Source: Pedobacter terrae
Lineage (GTDB): Bacteria; Bacteroidota; Bacteroidia; Sphingobacteriales; Sphingobacteriaceae
Direction: 5' to 3'
NCBI RefSeq assembly: GCF_900100705.1
Contig: NZ_FNCH01000006.1
Span: 205,122-269,121, forward strand
DNA: 64,000 bases
The notes beneath the pieces were generated by a model. The model was not told the origin of the DNA. It saw only the letters and a list, made by a program, of their open reading frames with translations, and ran no database searches. Below are positions 17,480 to 26,259 of this stretch, piece by piece. The position numbers and the translations under genes are program-made. Within the stretch, counting starts at the first letter, position 1. Each line of letters starts with the position of its first letter.

Positions 17480-18469
17480 ATGAACAAAGGACTTTCGATA
17501 TTCTGGATAATTTACATGCTGTTTTTCGCTATTCCGTTCCCCATGTTCATCTATTACAACACCAAAGACGACAGCATACCTAACCTGGTGAGCGACAATC
17601 CATGGTATTCGCTTTCTATACTTGTAATATCCATGCTATTTTGGGCCATATTATTAATCGGTTATTTTCAGAAATGGGTCATCCGTAATTTTTCGATTAA
17701 ACATAATATAGAAAAACTTAAAACCACTGGCGAACCACGAGAAGCCAAAATATTTGAATCGACAAGAATACATCAAAAAGGCGCTGCTTACGATACCTAT
17801 GAACTCACCTTGCAGTTTAAAAATCTATCGGGTAGCATGGTTATGCAAAAAGCCATGGTAAATGATGCAAAACCTTATGAACGCCGTTACGAAGGTGGCA
17901 AAACGGTTGGCATTTTGCTCGACAAAGAAGTAAAAAAAGTTCCTTATTTTATTTTTGCCTCTACAGAAGTCAGCATTAAAAAAATGACCATATTTCTCAC
18001 TAGTCTGGCCTGGCTTGCTTTTGCCTGCCTTGTTGTTTGGTATTATGTTTATTCTTATAGTGTAGAAAGCAATGGCATGGGCTGGCGTTTTATGGGTATT
18101 GGCCACCCTTTATTAACCTGTGCTTTTATGCTGCTTCTTTATCGCGCTTTCGGCGCTTTTATTGCCAAAAAGTTTATCGGCAAACCTGATCAATTATTCC
18201 TGATTAAATTTAAAGGTACGCAGACTACTGCCAGGCTGATCAAAGTCAGCCAGACCGGCACGTATATCAACGAGCAACCGATGGTTGATTTTGAACTCGA
18301 ATTTACCGATCAGTTTGACCGGAAGCACCGGGCAAACATCAAAAAAATTGTAGATCTGCTAGACCTGGATAGTGTTAGACAGCCGTATTTTTCTATTTTT
18401 TACCTGAACGAAAATCCACAAAAAATTGCCTTTGAAAGCGATCTTAACGAACTTAAAGGAGAATTTTAA
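17480..18469 (+). CDS. Four-helix membrane protein with two DUF3592-like soluble halves
   Basis: A protein of 329 residues. Helices at about 8-26, 46-66, 172-192 and 205-228 alternate with two soluble beta-rich regions. The first (about 85-165, GEPREAKIFESTRIHQKG...GKTVGILLDKE) and the second (about 238-325, TQTTARLIKVSQTGTYINEQ) look alike, so the protein seems to be an internal duplication of a DUF3592-like unit. Its stop overlaps the start of a decayed lipoprotein gene (TAATG), implying former translational coupling. Function unknown. Confidence 0.72.
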   Translation: MNKGLSIFWIIYMLFFAIPFPMFIYYNTKDDSIPNLVSDNPWYSLSILVISMLFWAILLIGYFQKWVIRNFSIKHNIEKLKTTGEPREAKIFESTRIHQKGAAYDTYELTLQFKNLSGSMVMQKAMVNDAKPYERRYEGGKTVGILLDKEVKKVPYFIFASTEVSIKKMTIFLTSLAWLAFACLVVWYYVYSYSVESNGMGWRFMGIGHPLLTCAFMLLLYRAFGAFIAKKFIGKPDQLFLIKFKGTQTTARLIKVSQTGTYINEQPMVDFELEFTDQFDRKHRANIKKIVDLLDLDSVRQPYFSIFYLNENPQKIAFESDLNELKGEF

Positions 18470-18777
18470 TGAAAAATTTCAGAAAACTTTATGGTCTGGT
18501 TGTGCTGCTGAGCTTATTCGGTTCGAGCTGTAGAGAGATATCGAAGGCAGAACCTTCTCTTTAAGCAGAATGCATTTTGAAGATGCATGGCAGGTAATTA
18601 AAATCTATAACGAAAAAGTAGCTCAGATTGAAGGGGCTGTACCAACTAATTCAGTCTACATTTCTATCTGGGATAATGATATGCGCTGGTTCCCCAGAAG
18701 TATTAACGGTACCCGTGAGCGTTTTCGATATCCAGTTCAGTGATGATACACTTAAAAGTTTTAGGCAGGAGTTCTGA
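18469..18777 (+). pseudogene. Frameshifted lipoprotein gene
   Basis: An intact lipoprotein start (MKNFRKLYGLVVLLSLFGSSC, lipobox GSSC) runs into TAA at 18562. The likely continuation is in another frame (18570-18743: MHFEDAWQVIKIYNEKVAQI, later VYISIWDNDMRWFPRSINGT). The probable end returns to the first frame (SVFDIQFSDDTLKSFRQEF, stop at 18775). Two compensating indels would restore one protein of roughly 100 residues. It is coupled to the preceding gene by a TAATG overlap. Sequencing error is possible but would need two events. Confidence 0.6.
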
Positions 18778-18787
18778 TATCTTTCCC

Positions 18788-20221
18788 TTACAAGTCGAAT
18801 AAATCATCCATGGTAACCTCATTCTGTACCAAACCAACAGTATACATATTGCTTTTAACACCATATGTGGTAACCATGGCTAAAAACAGTGCTTTTTTAG
18901 TTTTACTCTCCCGGCGGAATGCATCAAGTTTGTATTGTAATTCGGCAGCATAGGCTTTGTCTATTGCAAATTCGGTATTGGAGAATTTCATTTCACATAT
19001 GCTGATCACATTATCCTGTCGATCCAGCAATAGATCAATCTGCGCGCCGTTTCCTGTTTTTGGTGCATGTCGCCAGGCTGAAGTTTCGGTAAACACGCCA
19101 GAAATGCCCAGTGCTTGTTTAATATGACTTACATGTTTCATACAGATTCCTTCAAAAGCATAGCCACTCCAACTTTTCCAGGAAGATGTAGATGATTTTT
19201 TTAGCCAGGTACCTGCGCCGGTAGATCTGGAATGTTCGATAAATTTGAGGTAAAAAAGGCTGTATTCGTCACTAAGTTTATAAATGCTTTTATTGGCATT
19301 TTTATGGAGAGGCAGATATGGCGTAATAAAACCAGACTCTACCAATTCTTCAAGTAAGATACTCGTAGTTCCCCCGCTTTTTAGGTTACAAGCAGCGATA
19401 ATTTCGTTCCTCGTCAATCCCGATGGTTTGTCGGCAAGCGATTTAACTACAGCAATGTGCCTGTCTGCGGCTTCGAAAAGAGAGCGGTAAAGGTTTGCAA
19501 ATTCTGTTGATAGCAGGCCGTCTTTAGTAAAGCAAAGCCTATCGATAGCCTGAATAGCACTTTCACCTTTTTTAAGTTCCTTTAAATAATGTGGCACACC
19601 GCCCATCGCCATAAAAATATTCAAGATCTGGTAACGGTCAAGATGGATATTATTTTTTTTAAGGTACTGCTCCGTTTCATGCAATGTAAAAGGCAAAAGA
19701 CGTATTTTTCGCGTCAGCCGGTTATGTAAACCTCCTTTACTGTTCACAACTTTTTTAATCATCCATGTGGCAGCAGATCCACAGATGGCAACAATTAAAT
19801 TTGGCTGTTGTGATGCCCATTGATTCCAGAAATATTCAAATGCAGAAAGAAAACCTGATTTATGTGAGCTTAGCCAAGGGAATTCATCAAAGAAAATTAC
19901 TGCTTTTCTTTTTTTGAGTACAGGAGTTGCAAATTCCCTGAGTTGCCAGAAGGCTTCCGTCCAGTTTTTTGGTGTTGCGATTGCCAATCGGGAACCTAAA
20001 GCCTCTGCCATTGATCTGCTAAAATTAAGTAGCTGCTCCGTAGCATTTGCATTATGAACGCCCGAAAGTTCGAAGATAAGTTGTTTTTTAAAGAACGAGC
20101 GGATTAGAAAGGTTTTTCCAACCCTTCGTCTGCCAAAGATGGCTAAAAGTTCTGATGAAGGTGATTCGAGTACTTCTTCGAGTATTTTTCTTTCAGCAAT
20201 TCTTCCGATGAGCAATTCCAT
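18788..20221 (-). CDS. AAA ATPase of the archaeal-ATPase/DUF234 type with nuclease-like C-terminus
   Basis: A protein of 477 residues. Walker A is GRRRVGKT (30-37), Walker B is VIFFDEFPWL (about 107-116), with an arginine-bearing sensor region (CGSAATWM). A winged-helix segment (about 250-300, SGLTRNEIIAAC) follows. The C-terminal DUF234-like domain contains GAQIDLLLDR...ISICEMKFSN, a D...ExK pattern of the PD-(D/E)xK nuclease fold. The family is common, often strain-specific, and has no settled function. A pair of palindromes lies just upstream. A related ATPase with its own upstream repeats is at 36232. Confidence 0.88.
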   Translation of the reverse strand: MELLIGRIAERKILEEVLESPSSELLAIFGRRRVGKTFLIRSFFKKQLIFELSGVHNANATEQLLNFSRSMAEALGSRLAIATPKNWTEAFWQLREFATPVLKKRKAVIFFDEFPWLSSHKSGFLSAFEYFWNQWASQQPNLIVAICGSAATWMIKKVVNSKGGLHNRLTRKIRLLPFTLHETEQYLKKNNIHLDRYQILNIFMAMGGVPHYLKELKKGESAIQAIDRLCFTKDGLLSTEFANLYRSLFEAADRHIAVVKSLADKPSGLTRNEIIAACNLKSGGTTSILLEELVESGFITPYLPLHKNANKSIYKLSDEYSLFYLKFIEHSRSTGAGTWLKKSSTSSWKSWSGYAFEGICMKHVSHIKQALGISGVFTETSAWRHAPKTGNGAQIDLLLDRQDNVISICEMKFSNTEFAIDKAYAAELQYKLDAFRRESKTKKALFLAMVTTYGVKSNMYTVGLVQNEVTMDDLFDL

Positions 20222-20253
20222 TGTCCTTTTATAAGTTAGCGGATAGATTAATC

Positions 20254-20354
20254 ATCCGCAGCCAAAATATAGTTAAAAAATATAATTTTGGCTGTTGATA
20301 AAAATGTATCCGCAGCCAAAATATACATCAAATATATAATTTTGGCTGCGGATA
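20254..20354. repeat. Two palindromic repeats upstream of the AAA ATPase
   Basis: First element: ATCCGCAGCCAAAATATA (20254-20271) with inverted partner TATAATTTTGGCTGTTGAT (20281-20299). Second: TATCCGCAGCCAAAATATA (20307-20325) with partner TATAATTTTGGCTGCGGATA (20335-20354). The units stand 8 bp apart, start 33 bp from the ATG, and look like tandem operators or a mobile short repeat. Confidence 0.8.
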
Positions 20355-20560
20355 AAAAATAGTCAGTTAAATATATCTACTAAAAATCAAACAGTAACTC
20401 GTAACTTTGTGCCCCATGCTTTCTCTTCGTGTCCGCTCTGGTTAAATAATTTGCAGCTTTTTTTTTTGCGACGAACACACTGAAGCCACAAAACATTCCT
20501 TAAACATACATCCTACTTAGCGCCTTTGCGTTTGCTCTTTGCGTCCTTTGCGGTTAAAAA

Positions 20561-21241
20561 CTACAACAAACCCTTCAACACCACCCAAACATTTTCTGCC
20601 AAAATCTTATCCCCTTCTGCCGTTGGATGAATGCCATCGGCCTGGTTTAATTTTGGAACGCCTCCAACTTTATCCAATAAAAATGGAATCAAAGCCATTT
20701 GGTTTTTCTTTGCCAATTCAGGAAACATGTTTTTAAAATCATCAGCATATTTCGCCCCCATATTGGGCGGAACCTGCATCCCTGCCAATACCATTTTAAC
20801 ATCCGGGTATTTAGCTTTTACCCGATCGATAATGGCCTGAAGATTCTGAGTGGTTTGCGCAACGGGCAATCCCCTAAGCCCATCATTAGCGCCAAGTTCG
20901 AGCACAAAAATATCTACCCGCTGTTTAAGCAACCAGTCAATCCGCGCTTTTCCACCAGCAGAAGTTTCACCACTTAAACCACCGTTAATTACGTTATAAG
21001 GCATTTTTAAAGAATCAATCCGATTTTGGATCAACGCAGGATAAGCTTCTGTCGGGTCGAGCCCATAACCCGCAGTTAAACTGGTACCAAAAAAAAGGAT
21101 ATTCTTTTGCTCGGTTGCCATAGCAGTCTTTTGGTCAGTTGAATCTAAAGTTTTATCCGCATTGTTTTTACTTTTCGGGTTTCCGCAGCTTATCACCACA
21201 AGGCTCAAAACAAATAGCCCCATTAATCGTTTTCGTAACAT
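20561..21241 (-). CDS. tesA: Arylesterase / lysophospholipase-like SGNH hydrolase lipoprotein
   Basis: A protein of 226 residues with lipobox VISC (Cys19) and a mature SGNH fold. Block I is FFGTSLTAGYG with nucleophile Ser54 (GTSLT instead of the usual GDSLT). Block II holds the Gly in NGGLSGETSAGG. Block III is ELGANDGLRG (Asn). Block V is DGIHPTAEGD (Asp and His). It hydrolyses esters or thioesters in the envelope. It is divergent from ybbA-ybbP, the same arrangement as tesA-ybbAP in E. coli. Confidence 0.92.
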   Translation of the reverse strand: MLRKRLMGLFVLSLVVISCGNPKSKNNADKTLDSTDQKTAMATEQKNILFFGTSLTAGYGLDPTEAYPALIQNRIDSLKMPYNVINGGLSGETSAGGKARIDWLLKQRVDIFVLELGANDGLRGLPVAQTTQNLQAIIDRVKAKYPDVKMVLAGMQVPPNMGAKYADDFKNMFPELAKKNQMALIPFLLDKVGGVPKLNQADGIHPTAEGDKILAENVWVVLKGLL

Positions 21242-21287
21242 ATCTAATTAATCTGTATCTAATTATCTTAACAGGCAGTGCCCTGTT

Positions 21288-22022
21288 ATGTTTGGCTACA
21301 CCTATACGCAAACCCTAAAAATTCAGCTATTGGAAAGCATATTGAACATCCGAAATGTAAGCAAAATTTACCAAAGTGCCGGACGGCAACTCACCGTTCT
21401 GGATCATATTAATTTCTCGATAACAGCGGGTTCAACGGTAGCCATTACAGGTCCATCGGGAAGCGGAAAAACCACTTTGCTAGGTTTATGCGCAGGGTTG
21501 GACAGGGCCAGCAGCGGAACAGTTGAACTGAACGGAATTGCACTCGAAAAATTAAACGAAGACCAGCGCGCCGCCGTTAGAAATCAATATATAGGATTTA
21601 TTTTTCAGAATTTTCAGTTGCTACCTACTTTAACCGCCTTAGAAAATGTAATGGTTCCTTTAGAATTAAGAGGTGCAAAAAATATCCGTTCACATGCCTT
21701 AGAACTACTGGATAAAGTTGGGCTGGCCGATCGTTCGCATCATTATCCCATCCAGTTATCGGGTGGAGAACAGCAGCGCATTTCGCTAGCAAGGGCATTT
21801 TCGAACCAACCCGCCGTGCTCTTCGCAGATGAACCTACGGGAAACCTCGATGCCGAAACCAGTGAAAAAGTAATCAAATTGCTTTTTGATTTAAACAAAG
21901 ACGCGGGAACCACTTTGATCATCGTAACGCATGACCTTGAGTTGGCTGCCAGAACGGAAAGAAACATTAAAATTAAAGGTGGCATCATCATTTCAGACGA
22001 AAATTCTACTTATGTCCAATAG
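21288..22022 (+). CDS. ybbA: ABC transporter ATP-binding protein, YbbA/LolD family
   Basis: ATPase of an FtsX-type ABC system. Walker A GPSGSGKT, Q-loop FIFQNFQLLP, signature LSGGEQQR, Walker B VLFADEPTGNLD and H-loop TLIIVTHD are all intact. The conserved protein begins near ILNIRNVSKIY. The ATG at 21288 adds about 17 residues, so the start is uncertain. It overlaps the permease gene by 11 nt. With its partner it probably exports or extracts a lipid or hydrophobic molecule from the inner membrane, by analogy with YbbAP. Confidence 0.92.
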   Translation: MFGYTYTQTLKIQLLESILNIRNVSKIYQSAGRQLTVLDHINFSITAGSTVAITGPSGSGKTTLLGLCAGLDRASSGTVELNGIALEKLNEDQRAAVRNQYIGFIFQNFQLLPTLTALENVMVPLELRGAKNIRSHALELLDKVGLADRSHHYPIQLSGGEQQRISLARAFSNQPAVLFADEPTGNLDAETSEKVIKLLFDLNKDAGTTLIIVTHDLELAARTERNIKIKGGIIISDENSTYVQ

Positions 22023-24546
22023 CCTTCCAAAACAATCTGTTCCGTTTTCCTGGCTGTTTAAAATGGCCTGGCGCGATAGCCGGAAAAACCGTGCACGTTT
22101 GTTTCTTTTCATCTCATCAATCATTTTGGGCATTGCGGCTCTTGTTGCCGTTTATTCGTTTAAAGATAATCTGCAAAAAGATATTGATGCGCAGGCGAAA
22201 GAACTTACAGGAGCTGATCTGGTTTTAGACAGCCGTAAGGGGGTAAGCAAAGCCATGCAAAAAATGCTCGATACGCTTGGTGATGAGCGATCTCAGGAGA
22301 AAACTTTCGCCTCCATGATTTATTTTCAGAAAGGTGGAGGCAGCCGTTTGGTACAAATGAAAGCTCTGGAGGGAAATTACCCTTACTATGGTACCATAGA
22401 AACCATTCCGCGGGCGGCAGCCAAGCACTTTCAAACCGGAAGAAATGCTTTGGTAGATCAAACCCTGATGCTGCAGTTTAATGCAAAAGTTGGCGATTCA
22501 GTTAAAGTGGGTGATCTTAATTTTAAAATCCTGGGCACATTAACCAAGGCACCAGGCCAAACCGGTATTGGTGCCAGTATAGCCCCTACGGTTTATATCC
22601 CACTACAAACGCTCGACAAAACCAACCTGATTAAAACCGGAAGCCGGATCAATAACAAATTTTATTTCAGGTACAATGACCCGTCCGGAATAGATGAGTG
22701 GGTAAAAAAGAACGATAGTAAATTAGAGCAGGAAGGATTTGATGCAGATACGGTAGAATCACGAAAAGAACAGACCGGAAGATCGTTTAAAGATGTAAAC
22801 CGCTTTCTGGCCTTATCTGGTTTTATTGCTTTGCTACTGGGTTGTGTTGGTGTGGGTAGTGCTATCCATGTATACATCCAGGAAAAATTAAGTGCCATTG
22901 CTACGCTAAGGTGTTTAGGATTAAAATCCCGTCATGCCTTTTTAATCTATTTGATACAGGTCTTTTTTATTGGCTTAATTGCTGCTGTACTAGGGTCGGC
23001 TTTAGGTACGGGCATACAGTTTTTGCTTCCATTAGTATTAAAAGATTTTCTACCGATCGAGATTACCATGCAAGTTTCGTGGCCTGCTGTAGGCCAGGGT
23101 ATTTTGTTGGGTTTGATCATCTCGGTACTCTTCGCCCTTCCCTCACTTTTATCCGTTAGAAAAATTTCGCCATTAAATGCCATCCGGATATCTTTCGAAA
23201 AAGCAGGCGGAAAAAGAGATCCGCTAACCTGGGTAGTGTATCTGCTAATGGCGTCCTTTATTATGGCTTTTACACATTTGCAGATGAAAACATGGCTGCA
23301 GACACTGGTATTTGCCGCCAGTATTGCCGTTGCTTTTTTACTGTTGATTTTACTATCTAAAATTCTGATGTTTCTGGTGCGAAAGCTTTTGCCCAACTCA
23401 TCCAGTTATTTATGGCGGCAGGGATTTGCCAACCTCTATCGTCCAAATAACCAAACCTTAATGCTTACGGTTTCTATAGGTTTATCAACTGCATTTATCT
23501 GCACCCTATTTTTTGTGCAGGGCATATTAATGAGTCGTGTTACACTGTCATCTGGCAACAACCAGCCCAACATGGTGATGTTCGATATCCAGAATACACA
23601 AAAAGAAGGATTGGACAGTTTAACCAAAGCTTTCAAACTACCATTAATGAACCAGGTACCGGTAATTACCATGCGCATTGAGGAGATTAACGGGAAGAAA
23701 GCCAGTGCAGACACCAATAACAGGAGAGCTTACCGCAACGAGATTAGAGCGACTTACCAGGATACTTTAACGGCAGCAGAGAAAATTACAGCAGGCAAAT
23801 GGACCGGAAAAATAAAACCTAATGAAACGGTTTATATTTCGCTGGATCAGCGTTATGCCCAATCTATTCATGTTGGCCTGAATGATAAAATCCTTTTTAA
23901 CGTTCAGGGCATGATGATCCCTACAGTTGTTGGAAGTTTAAGGGAAGTAAACTGGAGCAGGATGCAGACCAATTTCAGGGTCGTTTTTCCTGCCGGAGTG
24001 CTAGAAGAGGCACCACAGTTTCACGTATTGATGACCAGAGTGCCATCGGGCGAAGTTTCGGCCCGTTTTCAGGGAGAAGTGGTTCAAAAATTCCCCAATA
24101 TTTCTGTGATTGATTTAGACCTTGTGTTGAAATTACTGGATGAATTGCTGAGTAAGATTGGTTTCGTAATTCAGTTTATGGCTGGCTTTAGTATGGTAAC
24201 CGGATGGATTGTTTTAATATCTTCGGTATTAACCAGTAAAAACCAGCGGATAAAGGAAAGCATTTTATTGCGAACCATGGGTGCAAGCAGAAAGCAGATT
24301 TTAGCAATAAATGCGATCGAATATTTCTTTTTAGGTGCTTTTGCGGCAGGTGCCGGTTTAATTCTGGCCATAGGCGGGAGCTGGGCATTGGCTAACTATA
24401 CTTTCGATGCGGCCTTTATACCTCCTCTTGTGCCAACCCTATTGTTGTTCGGTTCAATTGTATTGCTCGTAGTGGTTACAGGTGTGTTAAGTACAAGAAG
24501 TATTTTGAACCAGCCACCATTAAAGATTTTAAGAACCGAAAGTTAA
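22012..24546 (+). CDS. ybbP: FtsX-like ABC permease, YbbP family
   Basis: A protein of 844 residues beginning MSNSLPKQSVPFSWLFKMAWRDSRKNRARL. An N-terminal helix is followed by a MacB-PCD-type periplasmic domain (about 60-260), a first FtsX block (about 270-410), central helices, a second large periplasmic region (about 525-690) and a second FtsX block (about 700-840, LRTMGASRKQIL). Length and tandem FtsX arrangement match YbbP. The frame extends upstream, but ATG 22012 overlapping the ybbA stop fits best. Co-transcribed with ybbA. Confidence 0.92.
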   Translation: MSNSLPKQSVPFSWLFKMAWRDSRKNRARLFLFISSIILGIAALVAVYSFKDNLQKDIDAQAKELTGADLVLDSRKGVSKAMQKMLDTLGDERSQEKTFASMIYFQKGGGSRLVQMKALEGNYPYYGTIETIPRAAAKHFQTGRNALVDQTLMLQFNAKVGDSVKVGDLNFKILGTLTKAPGQTGIGASIAPTVYIPLQTLDKTNLIKTGSRINNKFYFRYNDPSGIDEWVKKNDSKLEQEGFDADTVESRKEQTGRSFKDVNRFLALSGFIALLLGCVGVGSAIHVYIQEKLSAIATLRCLGLKSRHAFLIYLIQVFFIGLIAAVLGSALGTGIQFLLPLVLKDFLPIEITMQVSWPAVGQGILLGLIISVLFALPSLLSVRKISPLNAIRISFEKAGGKRDPLTWVVYLLMASFIMAFTHLQMKTWLQTLVFAASIAVAFLLLILLSKILMFLVRKLLPNSSSYLWRQGFANLYRPNNQTLMLTVSIGLSTAFICTLFFVQGILMSRVTLSSGNNQPNMVMFDIQNTQKEGLDSLTKAFKLPLMNQVPVITMRIEEINGKKASADTNNRRAYRNEIRATYQDTLTAAEKITAGKWTGKIKPNETVYISLDQRYAQSIHVGLNDKILFNVQGMMIPTVVGSLREVNWSRMQTNFRVVFPAGVLEEAPQFHVLMTRVPSGEVSARFQGEVVQKFPNISVIDLDLVLKLLDELLSKIGFVIQFMAGFSMVTGWIVLISSVLTSKNQRIKESILLRTMGASRKQILAINAIEYFFLGAFAAGAGLILAIGGSWALANYTFDAAFIPPLVPTLLLFGSIVLLVVVTGVLSTRSILNQPPLKILRTES

Positions 24547-24671
24547 TTCAACCTAAACTATATCATATTAACTTTTTTTCGGGAGATGATACTGCTATTG
24601 GTTTGTACCAAACAAGATTAACACAAATTTTAAATATCAATTAACCAAAACTTACCCGATTTTAGCGAGAT

Positions 24672-24727
24672 AAAAAAAATGCACCTAGATAAATACTGTT
24701 ATAAAAATCCGTATTTATCTAGGCGCA
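24672..24727 (-). terminator. Terminator of the hxlB-hxlA operon
   Basis: A stem with a 13-bp perfect core (CCTAGATAAATAC / GTATTTATCTAGG), extended to 17 pairs with one G-T. On the minus strand it is followed by T8 (24672-24679). It lies 35 nt after the hxlA stop. Confidence 0.9.
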
Positions 24728-24761
24728 TCTGTGGTTAAAACCTTTACTTCATGAACTTGTG

Positions 24762-25394
24762 CTATGCAGCATCAATTGCCTCGCGAAGTGCTTTGGCGGC
24801 TGCAGCCGGATCTTCAGCGCCATAAATGGCAGCACCTGCAACGGCTACCATTGCTCCTGCTTTTATAACAGCAGCAACATTTTCGATATTTACCCCACCT
24901 GCAATTGAAACCGGAACACCAGCTCTTGCAGCCTCATCAATTAAAACCTGGATAGAATAACCAGCCGTCCACTGTTCATCTAAACCCGCGTGCAGTTCTA
25001 CAAATTCTACACCTAATGCAGTCACTTCCTGTGCTCTTTTAACCCGGTCAGGATAACCAATTGTATCTACAACCACGCCTTTGCCATGTGCTTTTGCGGC
25101 TTTAACGGCTCCAATAATGGTTGCATTTCCTGCAGCACCCATTACGGTTACTAAATCAGCACCTGCTTTAAATGCGATATCAGCTTCCAGTTCACCCGCA
25201 TCGGCAGTTTTTAAATCTGCAAAAACCAGTTTGTCAGGATGAGCTGCTTTCATTGCGGTAATCACCGTCGAACCCATATTTTTGATCAAAGGAGTTCCCA
25301 ATTCAATAATATCTACATAAGGCGCAACTTTTGCTGCTAATGCCAGTGCTTCTTCCGTTGTTAATAAATCTATTGCTACTTGTAATTTTGCCAT
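24762..25394 (-). CDS. hxlA: 3-hexulose-6-phosphate synthase
   Basis: Condenses formaldehyde with ribulose 5-phosphate to D-arabino-3-hexulose 6-phosphate, the first step of the RuMP pathway. A protein of 210 residues of the orotidine-decarboxylase superfamily, very close in sequence to methylotroph enzymes as I recall them: MAKLQVAIDLL, VDIIELGTPLI, HPDKLVFADLKTADAGELEAD, FKAGADLVTVMG, FVELHAGLDEQ, SIAGGVN, VAVAGAAIYGAEDPA. The ADLKTxDAG motif favours this activity over 3-keto-L-gulonate-6-phosphate decarboxylase. It follows hxlB by 33 nt in the same operon. Confidence 0.92.
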   Translation of the reverse strand: MAKLQVAIDLLTTEEALALAAKVAPYVDIIELGTPLIKNMGSTVITAMKAAHPDKLVFADLKTADAGELEADIAFKAGADLVTVMGAAGNATIIGAVKAAKAHGKGVVVDTIGYPDRVKRAQEVTALGVEFVELHAGLDEQWTAGYSIQVLIDEAARAGVPVSIAGGVNIENVAAVIKAGAMVAVAGAAIYGAEDPAAAAKALREAIDAA

Positions 25395-25427
25395 GATGGT
25401 ATTGATATATAATAATTAACTAAATTG

Positions 25428-26057
25428 TTATTCGAGATTGGCGTGTCTTTTCCAGAGTTCTTCTGCAGGTTGACCGCTTAATTTCCAAAGTGACTGAAAA
25501 ACGGCATCATTAAGCAGGAGCAGAAATTGTTCGAAAAGGCTTCCGGCATACTGGGTAGATACCTTTTTACTGTGATCTTCTTTCTCTGCGGCCGGAACTA
25601 AAACCAGGTGATTGCATAATTTTGCCAAAGCCGATTCTGCATTGGTGGTAATGCCCACTACATTTGCGCCTGCTCCAATTGCTTTTTCTACAGCCTTTAC
25701 AATCGATCCGGTTGTTCCGGAACCCGATGCTGCAATCAATAAATCGCCGGTGCCAATGGCCGGACTGGTGGTATCGCCAACATAATATACGGTTAGCCCA
25801 AGGTGCATCAAACGCATAGCGGCCGATTGCATTGCAAAACCCGAACGGCCTGCAGCTGTAATAAAAATCCGTTTTGCATGCTGGATATGGTATATAAAAG
25901 GAATAAGCTGATCTAACTGTACTTTTTTAGCCAATTGAGTATTCTCTTCTATAATCTTATCCAGGTTCATTTGCAGATCCCAGGCCAATTGCTGATTATC
26001 CAGCTCATCTGTCAAAACTTCATTATTGATCATTTCTACTGATTCTTTTGATTCCAT
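25428..26057 (-). CDS. hxlB: 6-phospho-3-hexuloisomerase
   Basis: Converts the HxlA product to fructose 6-phosphate. A SIS-domain protein of 209 residues. Characteristic segments are RIFITAAGRSGFAMQSAAMRL, LGLTVYYVGDTTSPAIGTGD, LLIAASGSGTTGSIV and GITTNAESALAKL, with a C-terminal SLFEQFLLLLNDAVF. It is first in the operon, with a -7 box at 26078. An N-terminal extension of about 20 residues precedes the conserved core. The pair would give formaldehyde fixation or, in reverse, pentose phosphate supply. Confidence 0.92.
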   Translation of the reverse strand: MESKESVEMINNEVLTDELDNQQLAWDLQMNLDKIIEENTQLAKKVQLDQLIPFIYHIQHAKRIFITAAGRSGFAMQSAAMRLMHLGLTVYYVGDTTSPAIGTGDLLIAASGSGTTGSIVKAVEKAIGAGANVVGITTNAESALAKLCNHLVLVPAAEKEDHSKKVSTQYAGSLFEQFLLLLNDAVFQSLWKLSGQPAEELWKRHANLE

Positions 26058-26077
26058 TCTGCTTTACATTAATGGCT

Positions 26078-26085
26078 CAAAGGTA
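26078..26085 (-). promoter_or_regulatory. -7 box of hxlB-hxlA
   Basis: On the minus strand this reads TACCTTTG, a full match to TAnnTTTG, about 20 nt upstream of the hxlB ATG. No good -33 TTG is visible, which would fit control by an activator such as the divergent AraC-type protein. Confidence 0.6.
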
Positions 26086-26259
26086 TGGTAGCCAGCTAAA
26101 ACGAAGATTATACATTCCGCCATTTATATGGGACAATTTGGAAACGCTGATAAAATAAAGTCATGCATTAGCCATAATTAATGCACCTTTTCCGAATAGT
26201 CCACCACAATTATCATTTAATCCAATCGCAAAGAATTTAAGTTTTTAACTTTAACCATC

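Noticed and set aside
20400..20560. Sequence like CTTTGCGTCCTTTGCGG as a gene or RNA
   Set aside because: Degenerate intergenic sequence of a kind common in this phylum; no structure or ORF seen.
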